Source of the DNA: Aristophania vespae
GTDB taxonomy: Bacteria > Pseudomonadota > Alphaproteobacteria > Acetobacterales > Acetobacteraceae
Direction of reading: 5' to 3'
Assembly: GCF_009906835.1 (NCBI RefSeq)
Contig: NZ_CP047652.1
Span: 319,001-383,000 of the forward strand
DNA: 64,000 nucleotides
The notes under the pieces are model-generated. The model was not told the origin of the DNA and did not search any database. It was given only the letters and a program-made list of their open reading frames with translations. Shown here piece by piece: positions 38,938 through 48,982 of the stretch (positions are counted from its first letter, which is position 1; every line of letters begins with the position of its first letter). The translations under genes were made by a program, and so were the position numbers.

Positions 38938-39882
38938 GTGGCTGATCCAGATGGTTTACAAGAAGAATCTGCTCAGATGCCCAAAAGCAAACTGGGTATT
39001 TTGCGTCAAATCTTAGTGGATAGCGGAGATAGTCAGACATCTCTTTCAGCTGCGGGATGCGCGTTTTTTGCAACGCTGTCTCTTTTTCCAGCTTTAACGG
39101 CCTCTATTTCAATATATGGCCTTGTATTTGATATTCAGACAGTTGAACCGCAGCTCGAAGTTTTAAAAAATCTTTTGCCGCCTTCTGCTTATAGTCTGAT
39201 TTTTGAACGCATACATACATTAGTTATGCAGCCTCATTCATCTCTGACATTAGGGTTGGTTTTTTCATTGCTGATTGCTTTATGGACGGCAACAGCAGGA
39301 AGTCGTTCCGTCATTTCAGCTTTGAATATGGCTTATAATACCAAAGAAAGCCGTGGTTTTTTTCAATTTCAGTTCCTGGCCTTTGGCACGACTCTCATGG
39401 CTGTTCTGGGTGCCTGTTTAACGTTGGCTCTTATGGTGGCAGCGCCAGCCATAGTTGATTATTTGCCACATTATCTTAGTTATATTGGGCTTGAGACGAG
39501 ATATTTGCCTTCATGGGCGCATTTCCTCGTCATGAAAAGCACGGCTGGTTTGGTGCATTGGTTAGCACCAAGCATTATGTTGCTATTTGTTTTTGTGGCT
39601 GTTTGCTTACTTTACCGCTTTGCCCCTTGCCGTAACTGGACTCGCTGGTGCTGGATTCTTCCAGGGGCGCTAGTTTCAACTTTTATGTGGGTTCTGACAT
39701 CTCTTGGATTTTCCTGGTATGTCTCACATTTTGCTAGTTATAGCGTGACATACGGCCCCTTAGGAGCGGTAGCAGCGGTTATGATGTGGTTCTTCGTGAG
39801 TGCCTATGTCATCATATTCGGTGCAGTGGCGAATGCTGTTATTGAAAAGAATGGTAAAATAAAGGTCCAGGAAGAGGCATAA
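38938..39882 (+). CDS. YihY/BrkB family inner-membrane protein
   Basis: A 314-residue membrane protein with about six helices. The conserved opening SLSAAGCAFFATLSLFPALTA, the FSLLIALWTATAGSRSVISALNMAYN block and the C-terminal YGPLGAVAAVMMWFFVSAYVIIFGAVANA are typical of YihY/BrkB (once called RNase BN). Biological role is unclear. The GTG at 38938 follows GAAGG at good distance and gives a hydrophilic N-terminus of normal length. It converges with rlpA, six bases separating the stops. Confidence 0.88.
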   Translation: MADPDGLQEESAQMPKSKLGILRQILVDSGDSQTSLSAAGCAFFATLSLFPALTASISIYGLVFDIQTVEPQLEVLKNLLPPSAYSLIFERIHTLVMQPHSSLTLGLVFSLLIALWTATAGSRSVISALNMAYNTKESRGFFQFQFLAFGTTLMAVLGACLTLALMVAAPAIVDYLPHYLSYIGLETRYLPSWAHFLVMKSTAGLVHWLAPSIMLLFVFVAVCLLYRFAPCRNWTRWCWILPGALVSTFMWVLTSLGFSWYVSHFASYSVTYGPLGAVAAVMMWFFVSAYVIIFGAVANAVIEKNGKIKVQEEA

Positions 39883-39888
39883 AAACTT

Positions 39889-40416
39889 TTATAAATCTGT
39901 TTTTCTGTCTTTATAATCTTCCGATTTTTTGACGTATTTTGTAATGACCACAGGTGTCACGCCGCTTTTGATAATCCCTAACTTAGCGGCTGCTGCCCGG
40001 GATAAATCAATAACTCTCGAATTTATGAAAGGGCCACGGTCATTGACTTTAACAATGACCGATTTACCTGTTTTTTGTGAGCGGACAAGTAGTTTCGTAC
40101 CAAAAGGCAAAAAAGGATGGGCCGCTGTAAGGGCAGTGCTGTCAAAAGCTTTGCCCTGCGCTGTAAGGCCTTTTCGGCTATTTTTACCACTATACCAACT
40201 GGCTAATCCTTTTTGGTAAAAAGGACGGGCGGTGGGTTTATGGCGTGATATGAGGCGCTGAGATAGTTTCCGGTGTGGTAATAATGTGCCGGCAGACTCG
40301 GACAGCGCAGCTGTAGGTGTCGCGATTACAAAAATCATGCCTGCAATATATTTTAGCCAAGGATGAGAGAAACTGTCTCTCTTTATCCATCTCTTTTTGT
40401 AAGATAAGCAAACCAT
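39889..40416 (-). CDS. rlpA: RlpA-like double-psi beta-barrel lytic transglycosylase
   Basis: Acts on naked glycan strands of peptidoglycan. The 175-residue protein has an N-terminal membrane or signal segment (YIAGMIFVIATPTAALSES) and a single RlpA barrel: GLASWYSGKNSRKGLTAQGK, FDSTALTAAHPFLPFGTKL, and VKVNDRGPFINSRVIDLSRAAA with the catalytic Asp. There is no C-terminal SPOR domain, so it is a short form. It has no lipobox cysteine after the signal, so it is probably periplasmic or membrane-tethered. Confidence 0.87.
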   Translation of the reverse strand: MVCLSYKKRWIKRDSFSHPWLKYIAGMIFVIATPTAALSESAGTLLPHRKLSQRLISRHKPTARPFYQKGLASWYSGKNSRKGLTAQGKAFDSTALTAAHPFLPFGTKLLVRSQKTGKSVIVKVNDRGPFINSRVIDLSRAAAAKLGIIKSGVTPVVITKYVKKSEDYKDRKTDL

Positions 40417-40492
40417 AGTTGCATCTATAGCACATAAAAAGTGAATAGGTTATAAGTTGTGGCAACAACCATCTTTCCTGATAGGTAAGAAG

Positions 40493-40960
40493 ATGTTATC
40501 TGCCGCCCAGATGAAACGGCCTCTTATTGCAGTCCTTAATGGACCAAATCTAAATATGCTGGGTTTACGCCAGCCTGAGATATATGGTCATGCCACGCTT
40601 GATGATGTCGAGCAGGTATGCATTCAGGCAGCTGAAAGATTAGATGTAGCAATCGATTTTCGCCAGACAAATGGTGAGGGAGAGCTTGTCTCTTGGGTTC
40701 AGGAATGTCGTGGCCGTGCAAGCGGAATTGTCATTAATCCTGCTGCATATGGCCATACATCAATAGCGCTGTTAGATGCGCTACACGCTGTGGACCTTCC
40801 TATAATAGAGGTTCATATTTCAAACATTCATCGCCGTGAACCATTTCGCCACCATACTTATGTGTCTCAGGTGGCAAGCGGAGTGATCTGTGGTTTAGGT
40901 ATACGCGGTTATGCTCATGCCCTGCAGGCGATGGCAGATATAATAGAGGATGAAGGATGA
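40493..40960 (+). CDS. aroQ: Type II 3-dehydroquinate dehydratase
   Basis: Third step of the shikimate pathway. The protein (155 residues from 40493) has LNGPNLNMLGLRQPEIYG with the catalytic Tyr, FRQTNGEGELVSWVQ, INPAAYGHTSIALLDAL and EVHISNIHRREPFRHHTYVS with the catalytic His. I chose the ATG at 40493, preceded by AGGTAAG; an in-frame TTG at 40457 adds an unlikely extension, and the ATG at 40511 is another option. It overlaps accB by four bases. The aroQ-accB-accC order is common in bacteria. Confidence 0.94.
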   Translation: MLSAAQMKRPLIAVLNGPNLNMLGLRQPEIYGHATLDDVEQVCIQAAERLDVAIDFRQTNGEGELVSWVQECRGRASGIVINPAAYGHTSIALLDALHAVDLPIIEVHISNIHRREPFRHHTYVSQVASGVICGLGIRGYAHALQAMADIIEDEG

Positions 40961-41415
40961 GCCGTATGCTCGTAGATAAGGAGGCTATTCGGGCACTGGC
41001 CGATATCCTTACGGAAACTGGCCTTACCGAAATTGAAGTTGTCGAGGCGGATAATCGTATTCGCGTTGCACGAACCGTCACAGTGCAGGCGGCAGCGCCT
41101 GTTGCTCAGGCAGCTCCAGCTCCGCAGGCTGCGGCTCCAGCTGTTGCTGCTCCACAGACGGAAGTGAATCCTGACTCTCACCCCGGTTGTGTGCCAAGCC
41201 CTATGGTTGGTGTTGCCTATTTAACGCCTGATCCATCTTCGCCACCATTTGTGCAAGAAGGTTCACATGTTGCTGCCGGGCAAACAATCATGTTGATTGA
41301 AGCTATGAAAACCTTCAATCAGATTAAGGCGCCCAAAGCTGGCACGTTAACAAAATACTGCGTAACTTCTGGTGAGCCCGTAGAGTTCGGTGCTCCCCTA
41401 GCAATTATTGAGTAA
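40957..41415 (+). CDS. accB: Biotin carboxyl carrier protein of acetyl-CoA carboxylase
   Basis: Carries biotin between the carboxylase and transferase of fatty acid synthesis. The 152-residue protein has an N-terminal helical segment, a flexible Ala/Pro/Gln linker (about residues 46-70) and a C-terminal biotinyl domain. The biotinylated lysine is in [13 protein letters not shown] near 115; the residue after Lys is Thr rather than Met. [16 protein letters not shown] is the characteristic start of the domain. It overlaps aroQ by four bases and is followed at once by accC. Confidence 0.95.
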   Translation: MSRMLVDKEAIRALADILTETGLTEIEVVEADNRIRVARTVTVQAAAPVAQAAPAPQAAAPAVAAPQTEVNPDSHPGCVPSPMVGVAYLTPDPSSPPFVQEGSHVAAGQTIMLIEAMKTFNQIKAPKAGTLTKYCVTSGEPVEFGAPLAIIE

Positions 41416-41419
41416 TGTG

Positions 41420-42769
41420 ATGTTTTCTAAGATTCTCATAGCGAATCGAGGCGAAATAGCTCTGAGAGTTCTTAGAGCCTGTCGCGAAATGGGTATTCGC
41501 ACTGTTGCGATACATTCTACAGCCGACACAGATGCCATGCATGTCCGTCTTGCTGATGAGGCGGTTTGCATAGGTCCACCCAGTTCGCGTGATTCTTATT
41601 TGAACGTTCCGGCTATTTTATCAGCAGCTTTAATTACTGGAGCAGAAGCCATCCATCCAGGTTATGGCTTTCTCTCTGAAAATGCTGATTTTGCTGAAAC
41701 GGTCGAGGCTCATGGCTTAGCGTTTATTGGCCCTACAGCGGAGCATATCCGCATGATGGGTGATAAAATAACAGCTAAAACGACGATGGAAGCTCTAGGG
41801 GTTCCGCTTGTTCCAGGATCTGATGGTGCGATCGAAGATCTCGATACAGCGCGTGAGGTCGCAGAGACGGTGGGTTATCCTGTGATCATCAAAGCTACGG
41901 CTGGTGGTGGCGGTCGTGGTATGAAAGTTGCTCATAATGAGAGCGAACTTGCCGAGGCATGGCGTGTTGCCAGGACTGAGGCACAGGCCGCTTTCGGTAA
42001 TGGCGACGTGTATATGGAAAAATATCTCGATCGCCCCCGTCATATTGAGCTACAAATTATTGGTGATAATTTTGGCAATGTGATCCATCTCGGTGAGCGC
42101 GATTGCTCTTTGCAACGTCGTCATCAAAAACTTCTTGAAGAAGCCGGGTCGCCCGCTGTTACGCCTGAGCAACGCAACCAGATTGGTGAAACAGTTACAC
42201 GAGCCCTTTCTAAAATGGGTTATCGAAATGCAGGAACCTTGGAGTTCTTGTACCAAGATGGGCATTTTTGCTTCATTGAGATGAATACACGTTTGCAGGT
42301 TGAGCATCCTGTTACTGAAATGATCTCGGGGATCGATCTTGTTTGTGAGCAAATCCGTGTTGCTGCAGGCGAGCATCTAGCCTATCGTCAGGAAGATATT
42401 CAGCTTAGCGGACATTCAATTGAGTGTCGTATCACGGCAGAAGATCCTAATAACTTCATGCCTAGCCCTGGCACAGTGAGTGTGTTCCATGCTCCAGGTG
42501 GCTTAGGGGTGCGCATGGATAGTGCTCTTTATGCTGGCTATAAAATTCCTCCTTATTATGACAGCATGATCGCCAAGCTCATCGTTCATGCCCCAACTCG
42601 TGAGGGCGCAATAGCGCGTATGCAGCGTGCTTTAGATGAATGTGTTGTGGATGGTGTAAAAACGGTCATTCCGCTTCATCAAAAAATTCTTGCCGATCCA
42701 GAATTTCGGAAAGGGGATTATACAATCCACTGGCTTGAAAATTTTGTTGCTAAACAAAACGCTACTTAA
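41420..42769 (+). CDS. accC: Biotin carboxylase of acetyl-CoA carboxylase
   Basis: ATP-dependent carboxylation of the biotin on AccB. The protein (449 residues from 41420) begins [20 protein letters not shown] and has the ATP-grasp glycine loop [49 protein letters not shown] and [17 protein letters not shown] with the catalytic Glu and Arg are also present. The ATG at 41420 is four bases after the accB stop; an in-frame TTG at 41408 overlaps accB and is less likely. A clear terminator follows. Confidence 0.95.
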   Translation: MFSKILIANRGEIALRVLRACREMGIRTVAIHSTADTDAMHVRLADEAVCIGPPSSRDSYLNVPAILSAALITGAEAIHPGYGFLSENADFAETVEAHGLAFIGPTAEHIRMMGDKITAKTTMEALGVPLVPGSDGAIEDLDTAREVAETVGYPVIIKATAGGGGRGMKVAHNESELAEAWRVARTEAQAAFGNGDVYMEKYLDRPRHIELQIIGDNFGNVIHLGERDCSLQRRHQKLLEEAGSPAVTPEQRNQIGETVTRALSKMGYRNAGTLEFLYQDGHFCFIEMNTRLQVEHPVTEMISGIDLVCEQIRVAAGEHLAYRQEDIQLSGHSIECRITAEDPNNFMPSPGTVSVFHAPGGLGVRMDSALYAGYKIPPYYDSMIAKLIVHAPTREGAIARMQRALDECVVDGVKTVIPLHQKILADPEFRKGDYTIHWLENFVAKQNAT

Positions 42770-42778
42770 AGCAGTTAA

Positions 42779-42806
42779 AATGCCCCAATTTAGGGGCATT
42801 TTTTTT
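42779..42806 (+). terminator. Rho-independent terminator after accC
   Basis: AATGCCCC and GGGGCATT form a perfect 8-base stem with a six-base AT loop, followed by a run of T. It ends the aroQ-accB-accC transcript and may also serve ccmB on the other strand. Confidence 0.9.
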
Positions 42807-42823
42807 GAAAAAAACAAAACTAA

Positions 42824-43492
42824 TTAACGACAGGCTTCTTTCAGGCCCATAGAGGCGGCCAAGGGACAAAGAGGCATAGTTACAAAGAAAAATGCCCCTA
42901 AAAAATATAAATTAGAGGCAGATGATATATTAAGCTGCGGACCATATGAGGCTCCAGCGCCAAATATGAGAATAGGCACGCTTAGCGGAATGCCCAAAAG
43001 GGGTAGTAAAATATTGCCGCGTCGTGCCCCTAAGCTAATGGCAGCAACCATCCCGCCAATGAGAGAAAGCGAAGCACTTCCCAAGGCAAGACTGCCCAAA
43101 ATTACAGGGAATTCTCTAGCCTCAAGGCCAAACATAAGTCCCAAGATTAAGGCAGCAATCAGAAGAGGGACCGCGGTTGTGAGCCAATGGGCAATCATTT
43201 TTGTTAAGGCTATGGCTGCGGGATGAAGCCCGCTAATCATTAATTGATCGAGAGATCCATCCTCAAAATCATTATTAAAAAGACGATCGAGAGGGGGAAA
43301 ACTGGATAGTAATAAACATACCCACAAAATACCGGGGGCCATTTGGTGGAGCATGGAAGGAGAGGGGCCGAGGGCTAAAGGAAAAAGAGCCGCACATAAA
43401 ATAAAAAATAGCATGCTTGCAAGTGTGTCGGCCCCGAAGAAAATAGCTAAACGAAGTTCACGCTCTAATAAGGCCGGGAAGATGCCTCTCAT
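42824..43492 (-). CDS. ccmB: Haem exporter membrane protein CcmB
   Basis: Membrane subunit of the CcmAB complex that releases haem-loaded CcmE in cytochrome c maturation system I. The 222-residue protein has six helices. Family features are the N-terminal LLERELRLAIFFGADTLASMLFF and WVCLLLSSFPPLDRLFNNDFEDGSLDQLMISG near 54-85. ATG overlaps the repaired ccmA stop (ATATGA). No ccmC or ccmD follows here; the next gene downstream is the convergent accC. Confidence 0.92.
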   Translation of the reverse strand: MRGIFPALLERELRLAIFFGADTLASMLFFILCAALFPLALGPSPSMLHQMAPGILWVCLLLSSFPPLDRLFNNDFEDGSLDQLMISGLHPAAIALTKMIAHWLTTAVPLLIAALILGLMFGLEAREFPVILGSLALGSASLSLIGGMVAAISLGARRGNILLPLLGIPLSVPILIFGAGASYGPQLNISSASNLYFLGAFFFVTMPLCPLAASMGLKEACR

Positions 43493-44117
43493 ATAAAATC
43501 TCTTTTATTCTGATTTTTTTTATCGCTGGAGGGTTTTATTGAGGCTGGTTGCAAATGAAGTGTTTTATGGTGTGTCAGGGGTAAAGGCACGTGAGACGTT
43601 GCTATGATGCCCCTCCCTGTGCCAAGTGACGCTCCATAATCGTTCCTAATTGCTTCGTGCTGGTTTGATCAAGTCCGACAGAAGGTTCGTCTAATAGCCA
43701 TAATGGCGCTGTGCTTAAACATATACGCGCGAGAGCAACACGACGTTTTTGCCCGGCAGATAAAAGACGAATGGGTCGATCTATCAAAGAAATAAGGTTA
43801 AGGTCTTTTAGGACCTTAAATAAATTACTGCCTCCAGTCTTCTGGTAAAAACGCAGATTTTCGGCCACACTTAAAGCTGGCTTAAGTGCGTCTTGATGAC
43901 CGAGCCACGCAATGTCGGCAGTGCGGTTCATTTTCCCGGCTGAAAGGGGGCATAATCCAGCTATGACACGCAGAAAGGTTGACTTTCCAGTCCCATTGGG
44001 GCCGGTCAGTAAAAGTGCTTCTCCTGAATTGAGAGATGCAGATATGTTTTTAAGGACGAGTCTTTCTCCGCGAATGACCGAAATAGAAAAAAGCTCCAAA
44101 AGGGGAGAAGGCGTCAT
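43489..44117 (-). CDS. ccmA: Haem exporter ATP-binding protein CcmA, with one frameshift
   Basis: ATPase of the CcmAB complex. Walker A is GPNGTGKSTFLRVIAG, the signature LLSAGQKRRVALARI and Walker B PLWLLDEPSVGLD. In the uncorrected frame the protein stops early at HLAQGGAS (43602), short for CcmA. Reading the C4 at 43610-43613 (G4 in the coding strand) as five gives HLAQGGGIIATSHVPLPL, the usual H-loop. The protein then continues to a TGA that overlaps the ccmB ATG by four bases. Repaired length is about 209 residues, normal. Confidence 0.9.
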
Positions 44118-44299
44118 GAAAAAACCATTCTGAAATAAATTTCTTATTATGAAAATAAAGAGATTTCTGCACTATGAGAAGAATCAGCCCGAAAAGAAAC
44201 TTCAAAATCATTTTTAAAAAGTGAAACTTTTCGTTATGACCATGGGTCTCAAATTGCTGGGCAAAGATTGTAACTCTTATATCTTGAAATAAGGATACA

Positions 44300-45063
44300 C
44301 TGAAACTGACAGATCTGGTGTTGCAGGCGAGAAATATCGTCAAATCTTTTGGCGGACAGGATGTTCTTAAAGGAATTTCCCTAGATGTCGAGCGAGGAGA
44401 GTTGATTTCTATTATCGGCCCTCAGGCTGCGGAAAATCAACTTTTTTGCGGTGCCTTAATTTTTTGGAACACCCCGATTTAGCCGAAGTGCGTATTGAGG
44501 ATGTGAGCCTAAGCTGTAATGGTCGATGGACCCGCCAAGATGAGGCACATGCTCATCGTTTGCGCGCTCATGTGGGTATGGTGTTTCAGGCCTTTAATTT
44601 GTTTCCGCACCTCACAGTGCTGGAAAATGTGATGTTGGCGCCCATTCACGTTAAGAAAATAGCCGCTAATCAGGCAGAAATCATAGCCACAGAATTGCTT
44701 GAAAAAGTCGGGCTAAAAAACGTTAAAGATCGTTATCCAGATCGTCTTTCTGGAGGGCAAAAACAACGCGCTGCCATTGCTCGTGCCCTGGCAATGAAAC
44801 CTTCAGTTATGCTCTATGATGAGCCAACTTCAGCGCTCGATCCTGAACTTTCTGAAGAAGTTTTATCGGTCATGCGTGCTTTGGATAATGAGGGTATGAC
44901 GCAGATCGTCGTTACACATGATATGCGTTTTGCGCGCGCTGCCTCAGATAGGGTGCTTTATCTTGAAGAAGGTACCATTGTTGAAAGTGGTGATCCTGAC
45001 CAGATTTTTGCCCATCCTCAAGAAGCTCGTACACGTCGTTTTCTAAGGACAATCCTGTCATGA
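44300..45063 (+). CDS. Polar amino-acid ABC transporter ATP-binding protein, with one frameshift
   Basis: ATPase of a HisP/GlnQ-type importer. The N-terminal frame reads LQARNIVKSFGGQDVLKGIS and then loses frame within Walker A. Reading CCC at 44419-44421 as four restores IIGPSGCGKSTFLRCLNFLE, after which the frame runs to 45063. It has GMVFQAFNLFPHLTVLENV, the signature LSGGQKQRAAIARALAM and LYDEPTSALDPE. The start is uncertain: a CTG at 44300 is well placed after AAGGA, and a GTG lies at 44318. Its stop overlaps the start of the next gene (ATGA), so the two form one transporter. Confidence 0.85.
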
Positions 45064-46625
45064 AACACTTATGGCGTGTATGTTTGCGCCCCGCTTTTCT
45101 GCTGATAGCCCTAACGTTCTCTGCTTCATTTTTGACAAATGCATATGCAGAAAATGGAGGTTATGCTGTTCCCGGTGCACATAGTGAGACAGATCTGCCC
45201 TGGGCCTCGGATGGTGAGGCTAATGTGCCTTACGTCTTCCACGACCCGGCTAAAGAGAGTCGTATTGTTGGCTTTGAATATGACCTCATGGAGGCCATAG
45301 CCCCTCTTTTGCACCGTAAGTCACGATTTGTACAAAATGGATGGGAAGGACTTATTCCTGGCCTGTCGCGCGGCCTCTATCCCATGGTGATTGATGGCAT
45401 AGAAATGACACCCGAACATAAGGCAGCTGTCTTATTCAGTCGTCCATATTATGTGACAACTGATCGTATTGTGGTGTTGAAAGAGGGAAAGAAACTCGAA
45501 ACTTTAGAGTCTCTTAAGGGGCACGTTGTCGGCACAATTAAAAATACCGCTGCCGAACGCATGTTATTACAACAAGATCCGAAAAGTCTGCGTGCTTATG
45601 ATGAAGAGACAAATCTCTTTTCTGATTTACGGACAGGTCGTTTAGATGCCATTTTGATCGATGAACCTATAGCTCTTTATTATCTGTCAGATGATATGGA
45701 AATCTCAGGTGAACCGATAGGACAAGTTTCTTACGGCATTGCTTTTCCTAAAGATAATCCCGCATTACGTGATGCTGTAAATGAGGCTCTTGTCACTCTC
45801 ATTCACAATGGGACATTGCACAATATTTTGGCCAAGTGGAATCTGTGGACGCCACAAATGGCACATTATACAGGCGATTATTCAAAGTCTGAAGTAGAGC
45901 CAACAGCATGGAATGACTATCGAACCATTATGGCCGGTATGTCAGGTAGCGGGATCAAAACATTATTACATCGCTACGTCACCTTCTTGCCCCTGATAGG
46001 GCAAGGCATGGTTATGACCCTGGCAGTTTCTGCTTTGGCAATGGTTATTGCCATTGCTTTGGGTCTTATTTTGGCATTAATCCGGCATTATGGTTTTGCG
46101 CCCTTGCGGTTCATAGCGGGTATTTATGTTGAAATTGTAAGAGGCACGCCTTTACTAATCCAGGTCCTGTTTATCTTTTATGGTTTACCGGCGATTGGTA
46201 TACGTCTTTCACCTTTTTTGGCTGGTGTAATCGCTTTAGGGTTAAATTATGCTGCTTATGAGGCAGAGAATTATAGAGCAGGTTTATTGTCTGTGCCCCG
46301 AGGTCAGATGGAAGCGGCGGTCGCGTTAAATATGACGCAATTTCAGGCCCTCCGCCTGGTAATTGTCCCACAGGCTTTTCGTACTGTGGTGCCTGTCATG
46401 ACCAATGATTTTATTTCATTGCTCAAAGATAGTTCTCTTGTTTCTGTCATTACACTTACAGAATTGAGCCAGACTTACATCCGTCTTTCTTCGACCTATT
46501 ATGATTATATAGGGACGGGCTTGATGGTTGGTGCAGCCTATCTTTTAGTGGGGCTACCCTTTGTTCGCCTAGCGCGTATGGCTGAAAAACGCATGGGTAA
46601 GGCAATAAATCAGGGACATCACTAA
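45060..46625 (+). CDS. Amino-acid ABC transporter: substrate-binding protein fused to permease
   Basis: A 521-residue fusion. Residues 1-30 are a signal peptide (FLLIALTFSASFLTNAYA). Residues about 45-265 form a family 3 solute-binding domain (FEYDLMEAIAPLLHRKSRFV, GLIPGLSRGLYPMVIDGIEMT, DLRTGRLDAILIDEPIAL). Residues about 300-510 form a HisM/GlnP permease with IYVEIVRGTPLLIQVLFIFYG and the EAA loop QMEAAVALNMTQFQALRLVI. The binding domain is thus tethered to the periplasmic side of its own permease, as in GlnPQ-type systems. The substrate is probably a polar or acidic amino acid but is not determined. Confidence 0.9.
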   Translation: MKHLWRVCLRPAFLLIALTFSASFLTNAYAENGGYAVPGAHSETDLPWASDGEANVPYVFHDPAKESRIVGFEYDLMEAIAPLLHRKSRFVQNGWEGLIPGLSRGLYPMVIDGIEMTPEHKAAVLFSRPYYVTTDRIVVLKEGKKLETLESLKGHVVGTIKNTAAERMLLQQDPKSLRAYDEETNLFSDLRTGRLDAILIDEPIALYYLSDDMEISGEPIGQVSYGIAFPKDNPALRDAVNEALVTLIHNGTLHNILAKWNLWTPQMAHYTGDYSKSEVEPTAWNDYRTIMAGMSGSGIKTLLHRYVTFLPLIGQGMVMTLAVSALAMVIAIALGLILALIRHYGFAPLRFIAGIYVEIVRGTPLLIQVLFIFYGLPAIGIRLSPFLAGVIALGLNYAAYEAENYRAGLLSVPRGQMEAAVALNMTQFQALRLVIVPQAFRTVVPVMTNDFISLLKDSSLVSVITLTELSQTYIRLSSTYYDYIGTGLMVGAAYLLVGLPFVRLARMAEKRMGKAINQGHH

Positions 46626-46639
46626 AACGGCTTATTTCA

Positions 46640-48006
46640 TTAACGGCTCAAAAGGGTTTGAGAAATTTTTTGAGCCGTTAAGGCCGTCCAGTAAATTGAA
46701 CCAGAAGTATAGCTCTCACCTCTATTAATGGCGCCACAGCTATAAAGGTGAAGAGCTGTTTTTGTCCGTCCTGTTTGGGGGCATGTTTTAACCCCACCTG
46801 CATGATTGAAAGAGAGCAGGCCATCTTGAGCAAGTGACTGCAAGAAAATAGAGGTGCTAGGTTTGTCTAAACCTGTTGCGTTAATAATCGCTGAATAGTG
46901 AGTCTGAGTAGCTTTTTCATGTGACACAAACTGAATAGGCACATTTTCAGCTAATTTTAAAATAGCGTCAGCAGATTTTAGAGGCATGGCATCCAGTAAG
47001 CGGCCTAGCCAAGGCTCAATATCAGTGTGAAAATAATCTTTTTCACGGTTAGTTAAGTCTGGCCATATGTTATTGAGGGCATAAATAATATCGACGATAA
47101 TATCTTCCCAAATATTATGCGCAGAGCGACATAGGTCATAATCATAATGAAGCTGATCAGTAAGGCTGGGCTTATAATTTTGAAAATAAGAAAGAGAACT
47201 TCCTTTCTTCTGACAATAAGAGTCTATGGCTCGGACAAGGCTATTTAGCTTTTCATAACCGCTAGAAGTGCCTTTATTATGGTCTGCTAAAAAAGCCGCA
47301 AATTCGGGCACTTGTAATGCCGGATCTCTTTTCTTTACAGAAGGCAATGCAGCTGATCGGGTTAAAAGATCGATCTCACCTCTAAAGTGGTTTTTTGATA
47401 AATGCACCAAGACGTCGATGCTTGCCAAACCACTGCCAATAATGAGCAGCTTTTCATCACGAAACTGATTAAGTGCAGAGGCAGGATAGGGACTGATAAT
47501 GGATGATGAAAATTGATTAGGGGAAATTTTTTTTAAATTCTGGCCACAGCATAAAATGCAGGCATCATATGCCTGCGTCTGAAGTGCCGTTTTAAGAAGA
47601 AATCCTTTTTGAGGGTGAGAAGAGATTTTTTTTACAGATAAAACGTCTTCACGAATAAAATGAACATATTGAGAAAATCTAGGCGTACGACTTATTTTAA
47701 ATTCAAGAAATTGATAAAAATATTCACGTGAGACAAAGTCTTCTCCCTTAACATCACAATTCAAAACATCATTCAGATAATTCAGAAATTCCTGCGGATT
47801 ATCGGGATCAGTAAAAGTGAATTCAACAGTTGTGTTGAGAAGCATGTAAGGGAGGCAGCCTTTAAAAGGTTACCCCTCATGCTCTGAGATGGCTCATAAA
47901 TATCTATGACGAAATTCTGAGCCGAATCTTGATGGGATTGTCTTTCACATAAATGGAGAGCGGTGATGATTGCGGCCGGACCTCCCCCAATAAGAGCAAT
48001 TTTCAT
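46640..48006 (-). CDS. FAD-NAD(P)-binding protein, with one frameshift
   Basis: Flavoprotein-like protein of the NAD_binding_9 (HcgB/FAD-NAD binding) group. The N-terminal frame (48006 to 47782) begins MKIALIGGGPAAIITALHL, a dinucleotide-binding loop, followed by IDIYEPSQSMRG. Reading the A4 at 47866-47869 (T4 in coding) as five gives GNLFKGCLPYMLLNTT, which matches the expected G-x-x-Y...LN turn. It then continues through EKLLIIGSGLASIDVLVHL, INATGLDKPS and GESYTSGSIYWTALTA. About 455 residues. Possible roles include amino-acid or siderophore hydroxylation; I cannot decide. It converges with the amino-acid transporter genes. Confidence 0.75.
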
Positions 48007-48078
48007 AAAAATATTCCTTATCTATATGAGCCTTATCTGGCTGTTGAGCAGGCTTTCAGAAAGGAAAAATGCACGCTC

Positions 48079-48978
48079 TTAACGTAAAGAGGCTGGGTCA
48101 AATTTCCCACCACTGCTAGTACTGGGTAAGAGCACATTATTATAACCCTCAGCTAATAAATTACTCCAAAGTGGGAGCCATTCTTTTGCTTTATTAATAA
48201 AATTTAGAGCCGCTGGATCTTTGTTAAGGACTTTTTTATCCCAATGAGAAAGAGGCGCTAAAAGGCGAGGTGTGCCTTGCTCTAAGGGGCTTAATAACAC
48301 ATCCACTATAGCGCCGGTTATTTGCCCAGAGGGCAGAGGGGAGACATGACGCCAGCCCGCAGTGATCATTAAGGGCGGAATAAGGAGGCCAGCATCTCTA
48401 ATGCGGCTTATAGCAGCATGGACAAAGGGGTTAAGACTTACAACATCTTCTGCCATGACAGCATTAGCCAAAAATGAGCAATTAATTTGGCCTGGCACAT
48501 TTTTATTGGTTGTAAAATAATTTCTATCATCATGACAGGGCGTCATGATGTCATCTGCTAAAATTGGTGGTAACGCTTTTTGAGAAAGCTGAGCTGTAAT
48601 GAAACCTGTCACGACACTATGATCTAGGCGTATGAGGGCAATAAAATTAGCGCCGTTTTCTTCCTCACTTTGTGCCATAACCACAGGGTGCCATTCGCCG
48701 TGAGGCAGAGGCAGGGTATGGCCTGCTAAAGTGATACTCCCTTTAAAGCTTTTTTGCATATCAGGAAGAGAAAGCTGCTCGCGCGCATCTCCATGTGACT
48801 GGTCTTTAGATTGAAAAGAGTGCTGCTGTGTAAAATGTTCCTGGCCAGGAAGCCAGGGAAATGTTTTTTTCAAAGAGTCTGTCGGAAAATATGCCGCCAA
48901 AATAAAACATAAAATACTTAAAATCAGAGATAATCGCCATAAAGCAGCCCGTTTCCAAAGAGAAAGACAGTTATGCAT
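48079..48978 (-). CDS. Unknown protein with N-terminal membrane anchor, next to the AAA+ gene
   Basis: A 299-residue protein I do not recognise. Residues about 12-31 form one membrane helix (LWRLSLILSILCFILAAYF), and the rest would be periplasmic. The predicted periplasmic part has two cysteines (TPCHDDRNYF and GQINCSFLANAVM), many loop residues, and a proline-rich middle. The start lies four bases after the AAA+ gene stop, so the two are translated together. This suggests a functional pair at the membrane. Confidence 0.6.
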   Translation of the reverse strand: MHNCLSLWKRAALWRLSLILSILCFILAAYFPTDSLKKTFPWLPGQEHFTQQHSFQSKDQSHGDAREQLSLPDMQKSFKGSITLAGHTLPLPHGEWHPVVMAQSEEENGANFIALIRLDHSVVTGFITAQLSQKALPPILADDIMTPCHDDRNYFTTNKNVPGQINCSFLANAVMAEDVVSLNPFVHAAISRIRDAGLLIPPLMITAGWRHVSPLPSGQITGAIVDVLLSPLEQGTPRLLAPLSHWDKKVLNKDPAALNFINKAKEWLPLWSNLLAEGYNNVLLPSTSSGGKFDPASLR

Positions 48979-48982
48979 GATC

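Noticed and set aside
41795-42376. Minus-strand frames inside accC
   Set aside because: No family signal or ribosome site, and accC occupies this region with conserved ATP-grasp motifs.
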